From Sinorhizobium sp. BG8 (GTDB taxonomy: Bacteria > Pseudomonadota > Alphaproteobacteria > Rhizobiales > Rhizobiaceae), in contig NZ_CP044011.1 of NCBI RefSeq assembly GCF_016864555.1, forward strand, positions 4,049,501 to 4,113,500: a stretch of DNA of 64,000 bases, written 5' to 3'. Under the pieces are notes generated by a model that saw only the letters and a list, made by a program, of their open reading frames with translations, made no database searches and had not been told where the DNA came from. Numbering within the stretch: position 1 is the first letter of the stretch; each line of letters starts with the position of its first letter. Position numbers and translations under genes: made by a program. Shown here one piece after another: positions 56,182-64,000 of the stretch.

Positions 56182-57828
56182 TCAGGAGCGAAGGAAATTC
56201 GCCGCCCGTTCACCGATCATGATGCAAACAGAATTGGGATTGCCGGAGATCAGCGTCGGCATGACGGACGCGTCGGCCACACGAAGCCCGTCGATGCCTC
56301 GCACCCGCAATTGCGGGTCGACCACCGCCATCTCGTCGCCACCCATCCGGCACGTTCCCGAGGGATGCAGCGCCGCGTGCGCATCCCGCTGGCAGAACGC
56401 CCTGATGTCCTCGCGGGTCTTGAGCTTCGGGGAAGGAGTGTGTCTCGTCGCCACATATTTCGCGATCGCAGGCTGTTCCATGATGTCGATGGCCGCCATG
56501 GTCCCGTCCGTTATCGCTTCCAGATCATAGGCATCCGAGAAATATCGAGGAGCGACGCGCGGATTTGCAGCCGGGTCGGCACTCGCAAGCGTCACCTCCC
56601 CCCTGGAACGCGGCCTAATCTGGCCAAGATTGACCGTGCAACCGTTTCCACCGGGCACGGCATCGACCCCTTCCTCGATCCCTGCACCGACGACCATGAA
56701 ATATTGGATGTCCGGCACCGCTTCACTCTTGTCTCCCCACCAGAAGGCGCCGCCTTCGATGAGGTTCGAGGAAGCAGGGCCATTGCGAAAGAGGGCGTAG
56801 TTCAGACCCGCCGCTGCCTTCCAGTGCAGCTTCTTGTACTTGTCGTAGCTGTGCGGCCCGTTGAGTTGGTAGACCAGCGATATCTCAATGTGATCCTGAA
56901 GGTTCTGCCCCACGCCCGGCAGATCGGCATGCACCTTGATGCCTTGCCGCCGGATCTGGTCGGCGGGACCAATCCCGGACAGCATCAGGAGCTTGGGCGT
57001 GGCAATCGCACCGGTCGAAACGACTATCTCGCCCCGCGCCCTATAGGTGACCTGCCGCTTGCCCTGGATGCACTCGAGACCAACCGCCCTTCCATTCTCG
57101 ATGATCAGCCGCGTGACCGTCGTCCCGGTCGCGATGCGCAGGTTTCGCCGCTTGCGGGCTGGATTGAGATAGGCAACGGCCGCGGAACTGCGCCGACCAT
57201 TTCGCGCGGTGATTTGATACAGGCCACATCCGGTCGGATCTCCGGAGTTGAAGTCGGGATTGTAGGGCAGGCCAGCCTGCTGGCACGCCTGCAGCCAGGC
57301 GCGCGTCAACGGATGAATGTAGTCGACGTCGGAAACGCCAAGAGGTCCGCCGACACCATGGACCTCATTGCAGAAGCGGTTGTTGTCTTCCGCGCGTTTG
57401 AAGTAAGGCAGGACGTCCTCGTAGGCCCAGCCCTCGGCCCCCATGGCAACCCACTGGGCGTAGTCGGACGGAACGCCTCGTATGTAGATCATGGCGTTGA
57501 CCGAGCTTCCACCTCCGAGCACCCTCGCCTGCACCATGGTGGGAACCTCGGCGCGCCCTTGCTCCGGCATGGACTCCCACGGAATGCGCTTCAGGAGCGG
57601 CCCCTGAGCCGTCTTGTAGTATGCGCCAGGAATGTGGATGTACGGATTGAGATCGCGCGGACCTTCCTCGAGAAGCAATACCTTCGCGGTCGGATCTTCG
57701 GAGAGCCGGGAGGCGACGACGCATCCGGTGGATCCACCGCCGACGACGATGTAGTCATAGGTATGGAGCTCATCGGCCTCGCCCGAACGCTTCCCCAGCT
57801 GTGCCGGTCCTTGATCACCAAATCCCAT
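56182..57828 (-). CDS. GMC-family choline-dehydrogenase-like oxidoreductase
   Basis: A 548-residue FAD enzyme of the GMC family: ADP-binding YDYIVVGGGSTGCVVASRL, GMC signature 1 VLGGGSSVNAMIYIRG, signature 2 GAIATPKLLMLSGIGP, and the C-terminal HPSGTCRMG with the active-site His and later ISGNPNS. It oxidises an alcohol group, possibly on a sugar. Its ATG overlaps the upstream gene's stop (TAATG), so the longer in-frame start is not used. Substrate unknown. Confidence 0.9.
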   Translation of the reverse strand: MGFGDQGPAQLGKRSGEADELHTYDYIVVGGGSTGCVVASRLSEDPTAKVLLLEEGPRDLNPYIHIPGAYYKTAQGPLLKRIPWESMPEQGRAEVPTMVQARVLGGGSSVNAMIYIRGVPSDYAQWVAMGAEGWAYEDVLPYFKRAEDNNRFCNEVHGVGGPLGVSDVDYIHPLTRAWLQACQQAGLPYNPDFNSGDPTGCGLYQITARNGRRSSAAVAYLNPARKRRNLRIATGTTVTRLIIENGRAVGLECIQGKRQVTYRARGEIVVSTGAIATPKLLMLSGIGPADQIRRQGIKVHADLPGVGQNLQDHIEISLVYQLNGPHSYDKYKKLHWKAAAGLNYALFRNGPASSNLIEGGAFWWGDKSEAVPDIQYFMVVGAGIEEGVDAVPGGNGCTVNLGQIRPRSRGEVTLASADPAANPRVAPRYFSDAYDLEAITDGTMAAIDIMEQPAIAKYVATRHTPSPKLKTREDIRAFCQRDAHAALHPSGTCRMGGDEMAVVDPQLRVRGIDGLRVADASVMPTLISGNPNSVCIMIGERAANFLRS

Positions 57829-59330
57829 TAGCCCTGCCTCGAAATGGAGGCTCCGGCCTTGATCGCCAGAGCAGAAATCGTGAGTGCTGGATTGACCGCC
57901 GCCGACGTTGGCAAAACCGAGGCGTCGGTGACGTAGAGGTTTTCCACGTCGTGGCTGCGGCAATCCAGATTGACCACCGACGTTCGCGGATCGTTGCCCA
58001 GGCGAGCGGTGCCGCACTGGTGAGAGGTCGTCTTTCGACCGAAGGTGTGAGTGAGAACGATTGGAAAGCCGGCCTTGCGCATCACGGCGCGCGTCTTGCT
58101 GATCAGTGCCTCGTGAGCCCGCATGTTCGTGCGGACCCAGTGCATCACGATGTGGTCGTCGCGAACCATGACCCGGCTCTCTGGGCTCGGAAGATCCTCG
58201 CTGGTCAGGAACCAGCCGTAAGCGTAGCGCGCCAGCAGCCTTGTGAACCAGGCAGGAGCCGGAACTGGAAAGTTGGCCTTCAGAATGTTGCCCGTGATGT
58301 GGCCAAGGAGCTGAACGTTCCCTAGCGGGAAACCGAACTCGTTGTCCTCGTTGTAGAAGTCGTTGAACGCGATCGTCTTCTGGTACACGCTGGTGTTCGG
58401 CGAGAACGGGTTGATGGTAAGCATCGCGGTCGTGTTGTGGTTCATGAAGTTGCGACCCAGCTGATCGGAGCTGTTTCCGAGACCCGTTGGGTGCGCCTTG
58501 TTGGCCGACCGCAGCATGAGTGCCGCGGATTGCACGGCTCCGGCCGCCACAGCGAACAGATCCGCCGAGATGCGATGCTCGACCCCGTCCTTCACATAAA
58601 CCGCCGCCGTAACCCTGCGTCCGCTCTCGTCCGTTTCCAGCCGTGACACGCTCGCGCCTGTGATCACGGTGACATTTGGATTCTTCAGCGCCTGTGCAAG
58701 CGGGCCGGCTTCCGCATCAATCTTGCCTGCGTCGGTGCCGGGAAATGCGTCCCATCCGGTCTTGGCCCTTTTCAGCCAGGCGTCTATGTCAACTGCAAGC
58801 GGAAGCGATGACGGGTGGATACCCACCTTTTCCAGTTTCTTGCGAACCGAAGCGATTGCCGGTTCGTCAGGAACTGGCGGAAAGTCGTAGGGCTTGGCGT
58901 GGAAAGGTTCCGTCGCATCCTGCTGAGTGGATCCCCGAACCTGGAACACGGTCTCCGCCGCGTCGTACCATGGGGCAAGCTCTTCATACGAGAGCGGCCA
59001 CCCCGGGGATGCACCATCCATGTGCGGCCTCGGGAGGAAATCCTGCGCGCGGTAGCGATACATGACCGCGCCGTAGAACTTCGAGTTTCCGCCCACATAG
59101 TAGTAATTTCCAGGAAGGAAGCTCTCTCCGTCAGTGCCTAGCCACTCCTCGGAAGAGCGGTAGAACCCCTTCTGAAAGATCGCGACGTCATCCCTGGCCT
59201 CGGGGCTGTCCTTGAGATAGCCACCCCTTTCGAGAATGACGATGCGTCGCCCGGAAGAGGCCAAGCTGTAAGCCAGCGAGGCTCCACCGATCCCCGACCC
59301 GATGATGACGATGTCAGCCGTCTGCGCCAT
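57828..59330 (-). CDS. GMC-type FAD oxidoreductase (sugar or pyranose oxidase-like)
   Basis: A 500-residue FAD enzyme: ADIVIIGSGIGGASLAYSLA, substrate region GGNSKFYGAVMYRY, C-terminal HTFGRKTTSHQCGTARLGND and YVTDASVLPTSAAVNPALTI. It belongs to the group with pyranose-oxidase-like and gluconate-dehydrogenase-like members. The ATPase gene ends nine bases upstream and the second GMC gene starts at its stop, so all are one transcript. A signal peptide is not evident. Likely oxidises the imported sugar. Confidence 0.87.
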   Translation of the reverse strand: MAQTADIVIIGSGIGGASLAYSLASSGRRIVILERGGYLKDSPEARDDVAIFQKGFYRSSEEWLGTDGESFLPGNYYYVGGNSKFYGAVMYRYRAQDFLPRPHMDGASPGWPLSYEELAPWYDAAETVFQVRGSTQQDATEPFHAKPYDFPPVPDEPAIASVRKKLEKVGIHPSSLPLAVDIDAWLKRAKTGWDAFPGTDAGKIDAEAGPLAQALKNPNVTVITGASVSRLETDESGRRVTAAVYVKDGVEHRISADLFAVAAGAVQSAALMLRSANKAHPTGLGNSSDQLGRNFMNHNTTAMLTINPFSPNTSVYQKTIAFNDFYNEDNEFGFPLGNVQLLGHITGNILKANFPVPAPAWFTRLLARYAYGWFLTSEDLPSPESRVMVRDDHIVMHWVRTNMRAHEALISKTRAVMRKAGFPIVLTHTFGRKTTSHQCGTARLGNDPRTSVVNLDCRSHDVENLYVTDASVLPTSAAVNPALTISALAIKAGASISRQG

Positions 59331-59339
59331 GAATCGTCC

Positions 59340-60440
<1,101 letters not shown>

Positions 60441-60444
60441 GGGA

Positions 60445-61320
60445 TCAGCCTTTCACGGCACCAGCGGTCAGCCCGCGGACGAAGTAGCGCCCTGCGACGA
60501 TGTAGACCAAAAGGGTTGGGATAGCGGCGATCATGGCAGCGGCCATGTCGACGTTGTATTGCTTGCGCCCGGTCGTCACGTTGACGATGTTGTTGAGCGC
60601 GACTGTAATCGGGCTGCTTGAGCCGGATGTGAAGGACACGCCGAACAGGAAGTCGTTCCAGATCTGAGTGAACTGCCAGATGCAGGAGACCACGATGATC
60701 GGGATCGACGTCGGCAGAATCACGCTCCAGAAAATGCGGAAGAATCCGGCGCCATCGACCATCGCAGCCTTCGTCAGCTCGTCGGGCAACGACACGAAGT
60801 AGTTGCGGAAGAACAGCGTCGTAAAGCAGATGCCGTAGGAAACGTGAACTAGGACGAGGCCTGGAATGGAGCCTGCGAGACCCAGGATTCCGAGGGTTCG
60901 TGCCATCGGAATAAGGGTTGCCTGGTATGGCAGGAAGCAGCCGAACAGCAGCAGGCCGAAGACGAAGTTCGAACCCGGAAACTTCCATTTCGTGAGGATG
61001 TAACCGTTGATCGCTCCGATGCCCGTCGACAGGATGACGGCCGGGATCACCATCATCAGTGAATTGACGAAATAGGGCTTCAGACCGGTGCATTCGGTCC
61101 CGATGCACGCTTGCGACCAGGCGGCCCGCCAGGCATCGAAGGTAACAGCCTTCGGCACGCCGATGAACGACCCGCCATAGATCTCATCGAGTGACTTGAG
61201 AGAGGTCACCACCATGACCCAGAGAGGCATGAGGTAGAGCAAAGCAACAACAAACAGACAGCCGTAGACGAACAGGCGCCCGAGGCGGACCTTGCCGGAT
61301 TGTGAGAGAGCTTCAGCCAT
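60445..61320 (-). CDS. ABC sugar transporter permease, MalG type
   Basis: A 291-residue inner-membrane permease with six hydrophobic segments and the EAA-like loop [20 protein letters not shown] that contacts the ATPase. N-terminal [20 protein letters not shown]. It overlaps the partner permease gene by eight bases. Confidence 0.92.
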   Translation of the reverse strand: MAEALSQSGKVRLGRLFVYGCLFVVALLYLMPLWVMVVTSLKSLDEIYGGSFIGVPKAVTFDAWRAAWSQACIGTECTGLKPYFVNSLMMVIPAVILSTGIGAINGYILTKWKFPGSNFVFGLLLFGCFLPYQATLIPMARTLGILGLAGSIPGLVLVHVSYGICFTTLFFRNYFVSLPDELTKAAMVDGAGFFRIFWSVILPTSIPIIVVSCIWQFTQIWNDFLFGVSFTSGSSSPITVALNNIVNVTTGRKQYNVDMAAAMIAAIPTLLVYIVAGRYFVRGLTAGAVKG

Positions 61321-62206
61321 TGTTACGCTCCCGGAGTTCGGAATAGAGATACGGGACGATGATGGCCGCGACCGTCATCAGCATCATCACGGCGCTTGCC
61401 GCGCCGACCCCCATCTGGTTGCGGCGGAAAGTTGCGGAGAACATGAAGGTGGACGGGAGCTCCGTAGCCGTGCCGGGCCCGCCGTTCGTCAGCGCCAGAA
61501 CCAGGTCGAAGCTCTTGATGGCGATGTAGCTCAGAAGCACGATCACGCTGAGCATCGCGGGGCGCAACATCGGGATGATGATCTGCCGATAGATCAGGGG
61601 CAGGCTCGCTCCCTCGATCTGGGCGGCCTTGATGACGGAATTGTCGATCCCGCGCAGTCCTGCCAGGAAGATCGCCATCGCAAAGCCCGAGGATTGCCAC
61701 ACCCCTGCGACGACAACCGTATAGATCGCCATCTTCGGGTCGGTGATCCAGTCGAACCGGAATGTCGTCCAGCCAAGATCGTTGACGACCTTCTGAACGC
61801 CGAGCCCCGGGTTCATGATCCACTTCCAGGCCGTACCCGTCACGATGAACGACAGAGCCATCGGATAGAGATAGATAGCCCGCAGCGCACCCTCGGCGCG
61901 TATGTTCTGGTCGAGAAGGATCGCCATCAGCAACCCGAGCCCGGTCGACAACGCAAGGAAGAGCGCAGAAAAGATAAAGAGATTGGCGACAGCCGTATGC
62001 CATCGAGGCGTGGCCCAAAGGCGTACGTATTGCTCGAGACCCACGAAATCGTAGACGGGTACGAATTTCGAGGAAGTGACGGAAATCAGACCGGTCCAGA
62101 GAATGAACAGGTAGACGACTACGATGACGACGAGCAAGCTGGGAGCAACCACAATGCGCGGAAGCCAGCCTGCCAATCGCGAAGACATGCGCGTGGAGGC
62201 GCTCAT
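61313..62206 (-). CDS. ABC sugar transporter permease, MalF type
   Basis: A 297-residue inner-membrane permease with six or more hydrophobic segments and the EAA-like loop SVIKAAQIEGASLPLIYRQI. It resembles the first permease of glucose/mannose-type importers. Seventy-one bases after the binding-protein gene. Confidence 0.92.
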   Translation of the reverse strand: MSASTRMSSRLAGWLPRIVVAPSLLVVIVVVYLFILWTGLISVTSSKFVPVYDFVGLEQYVRLWATPRWHTAVANLFIFSALFLALSTGLGLLMAILLDQNIRAEGALRAIYLYPMALSFIVTGTAWKWIMNPGLGVQKVVNDLGWTTFRFDWITDPKMAIYTVVVAGVWQSSGFAMAIFLAGLRGIDNSVIKAAQIEGASLPLIYRQIIIPMLRPAMLSVIVLLSYIAIKSFDLVLALTNGGPGTATELPSTFMFSATFRRNQMGVGAASAVMMLMTVAAIIVPYLYSELRERNNG

Positions 62207-62277
62207 GGGTCAGCTCCGATGGCGAGTTCTATCGGGGGGCCGGGACAGACCCGGCCCACCCTTTCAACAACCTGGGT

Positions 62278-63525
62278 TTAGCGGGCGTTATCGATGCCGG
62301 AGACCAGCAGCTTCACCGCGTCTTCCGAGCTCATGTCGCCCACGAAGAACTGTGCGGTAACGTCACTGAACACCGACGCGAATTCCGGCTTCGCTGCGAA
62401 ACCATGGGTCATCGCGCCCTGCATGCTGCCCTTTTCGATAGCGGTTGCACGCTCGGCAAAACCGAGCTTCGCGCAATCGTCGAAGTCATCAACGGCTACG
62501 TCCGTGCGGGCAGGAATCGAACCCTTGATGAGGTTGAAGCCCTTCTGAACCTTCGGATCCATGATCGTCTCGGCGAGCGCTACCTGTGCCTTCTGGACGT
62601 TTTCATCCTTCACCGTGAACATGCCGAAGCTGTCGATCACGTACTGGAAGGAAGTGATCTGGGCGGGCGTCGCAAAGCAGTAGAAGTCCTTGTTCGGCTT
62701 CAGACCCTTTGCGAGGAACTCCCCCTTGGCCCAATCGCCCATGAACTGCATGGCGGCTTCGCCGTTGATCACCATGCCCGTGGCGACAGCCCAGTCACGT
62801 CCGACGAAGTTGTCGTCCACCAGGCCACGGACTTCGCGAAGCATGTCGAAGACCTTGACCATCTCGGGGCTGCCGAGAGCTTCCGGATCCAGATCGATCG
62901 CCGTCTTCTGGTAGAATTCCGGTCCGTTCACGTCGGAGAGAAGCGCATCGAAGATGATGCCGATCTGCCAGGGTTCGTCACCCATTGCGATCGGAACGAT
63001 GCCCTTTTCCTTCAGCTTCTTGCCGGATTCGATCAGCTCGGCCCAAGTCTTCGGCACGGCGATGCCCGCGTCGTCGAAGATCTTTTTGTTGGCCCACACC
63101 CAGTTCTGGCGGTGCATGTTGATCGGCGCCGCGATGAAGGCATCGCCGGAGGTGACAAACGGCAGGAGCTGGGGAGCCAGAGCTTCGCGCCATTCATGTG
63201 TCGTAGCCAGATCATTCAGGTCACGGACGACGCCCTGTTCGGCCCACTGAACGCCTTCCCAGCCGAGAAACTGCATTGCGCCCGGGGGATCGCCGGCGGT
63301 GAGACGCGAGCGGAGAGCCTGCTGAGCATTCGCGCCGCTCATGCCGCCGACGGCGGAATCCTTCCACTGATATCCCTTCGCTTCAAGGTCCTTGCGGATG
63401 ACGTTCAGTGCGTCGACTTCACTCTGGGAAACCCAATGGTGAAGAACTTCGATCGTTCCGTCAGCGCGGGCCGCGACGGGCGCGAGCATCGTTGCGGCAA
63501 TAAGGGTAGTAAAAAGCTTGTTCAT
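62278..63525 (-). CDS. ABC transporter sugar-binding protein (family 1 extracellular)
   Basis: A 415-residue periplasmic protein. Signal peptide MNKLFTTLIAATMLAPVAAR ending near ARA/DGTI. The mature part has HHWVSQSEVDALNVIRKDLE, PPGAMQFLGWEGVQWAEQGV, INMHRQNWVWANKKIFDDAG and NGEAAMQFMGDWAKGEFLAK, like glucose/mannose-binding proteins of the GtsA type. ATG 63525 has AGGAG upstream; the in-frame extension is spurious. It fixes the substrate of the importer, probably a small gluco-oligosaccharide or hexose. Confidence 0.9.
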   Translation of the reverse strand: MNKLFTTLIAATMLAPVAARADGTIEVLHHWVSQSEVDALNVIRKDLEAKGYQWKDSAVGGMSGANAQQALRSRLTAGDPPGAMQFLGWEGVQWAEQGVVRDLNDLATTHEWREALAPQLLPFVTSGDAFIAAPINMHRQNWVWANKKIFDDAGIAVPKTWAELIESGKKLKEKGIVPIAMGDEPWQIGIIFDALLSDVNGPEFYQKTAIDLDPEALGSPEMVKVFDMLREVRGLVDDNFVGRDWAVATGMVINGEAAMQFMGDWAKGEFLAKGLKPNKDFYCFATPAQITSFQYVIDSFGMFTVKDENVQKAQVALAETIMDPKVQKGFNLIKGSIPARTDVAVDDFDDCAKLGFAERATAIEKGSMQGAMTHGFAAKPEFASVFSDVTAQFFVGDMSSEDAVKLLVSGIDNAR

Positions 63526-63587
63526 CAAATCACTCCTCTGGTTAGGTTTGGTTCGCAGGCCCTTGGCAGGCTCTTGCGCGAAAGCTC

Positions 63588-64000
63588 TTAGTTGGGGTCC
63601 GCAGGCATCGCGTAGCCGACATTCCTCCCGCCATAGCGGCGGACACGAATGTTTGCCTGTTCGGCATGGCCGGCGAATCCTTCCATCAGGCAAAGCCGTG
63701 ACCCGTAGGCACCGATCATGGCGGAGGCCTCATCGGTGAGGATCTTCTGGTAGGTGCATGTCTTCAGGAACTTTCCGACCCACAAGCCGCCGGTGTAGCG
63801 GGCAGCCTTGTTCGTGGGCAGCGTGTGATTGGTTCCGATCACCTTGTCGCCGAAGGCAACGTTTGTCCGGGCGCCCAGGAAGAGAGCCCCGAAGTTCTTC
63901 ATATTGTTAAGGAAGTAGTCTGGCTCGCGCGTCATGACCTGAACATGTTCGGAGGCGACGCGATCCCCTTCCGCGACCATCTCCTCGATTGTGTCGCACA
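63588..64000 (-). CDS. Histidinol-dehydrogenase-family protein (3' part, cut by window edge)
   Basis: The C-terminal 137 codons of a HisD-family NAD-dependent alcohol dehydrogenase; the frame is open to the window edge ([20 protein letters not shown]). It ends in [13 protein letters not shown] rather than the usual HisD tail, as in catabolic paralogues that oxidise other alcohols (for example sulfopropanediol dehydrogenases). It lies 62 bases before the binding-protein gene and is probably the first or an early gene of this operon. True histidine biosynthesis is unlikely in this setting. Confidence 0.82.
   Translation of the reverse strand, partial: CDTIEEMVAEGDRVASEHVQVMTREPDYFLNNMKNFGALFLGARTNVAFGDKVIGTNHTLPTNKAARYTGGLWVGKFLKTCTYQKILTDEASAMIGAYGSRLCLMEGFAGHAEQANIRVRRYGGRNVGYAMPADPN

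Noticed and set aside
63588-64000. Biosynthetic hisD
   Set aside because: The tail GYAMPADPN and the sugar-transport operon context fit a catabolic paralogue better.

Overview
The window looks like chromosomal DNA of a Rhizobiaceae-type alphaproteobacterium (Agrobacterium/Rhizobium/Sinorhizobium relatives). The backbone is GC-rich and carries a chvE-gguA-gguB operon with a divergent gbpR-type regulator, a close match to the Rhizobium L-arabinonate dehydratase, and several rhizobial sugar ABC systems. No rRNA gene or CRISPR array is visible. The only RNA gene recognised is a tRNA-Arg (anticodon CCG).

Layout. 1-8.7 kb: the end of a frameshifted trimethylamine/betaine methyltransferase-family gene, a host-attachment-family protein, the RNA helicase RhlE, an EamA/DMT exporter, and the conserved trio of circularly permuted ATP-grasp, alpha-E and transglutaminase-like proteins. 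8.8-18.5 kb: a minus-strand operon reading chvE, gguA, gguB, a fumarylacetoacetate-hydrolase-fold gene, alpha-ketoglutarate semialdehyde dehydrogenase and L-arabinonate dehydratase. It pairs aldose import with the non-phosphorylative L-arabinose route to alpha-ketoglutarate and is divergent from a LysR regulator. 19.5-24.4 kb: a ROK repressor divergent from xylFHG-like xylose import genes, with a near-perfect palindrome in the shared promoter. 24.5-30 kb: a large MscS-type channel and two glycosyltransferases.

30.2-47.6 kb is a visibly AT-richer island. A large serine recombinase gene runs into the 3' half of the tRNA-Arg gene. Behind it lies a compact minus-strand defence operon: UvrD-like helicase, DrmA-like helicase, DrmB-like DUF1998 protein, NERD-SF1 helicase, 5-cytosine methyltransferase, an orphan 186-aa protein, Vsr-like endonuclease and a PD-(D/E)XK-like nuclease. 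It has the DISARM core (DrmA+DrmB+cytosine methylase) without a visible DrmC or DrmE, and with other helicases and nucleases instead. Upstream sits a second module: a soluble FtsH-like AAA metalloprotease with a DUF6634-like partner. 47.6-50 kb holds small HTH, membrane, cysteine-cluster and secreted proteins; the right island boundary was not found.

50.1-64 kb: a LuxR-type regulator, then a long minus-strand carbohydrate cluster: HisD-like dehydrogenase (cut by the window edge), a complete ABC importer, two GMC-type oxidoreductases, a HAD phosphatase, a DeoR repressor, a GH3 glycosidase and a glucoamylase-family (PF10091/GH144-like) hydrolase. The most economical reading is uptake and breakdown of a beta-glucan-derived oligosaccharide.

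Four breaks in otherwise intact genes (methyltransferase, DrmA twice, GH3) are each explained by one missing base in a short mononucleotide run. That suggests homopolymer under-calling in the assembly, so these genes may be intact in the organism.
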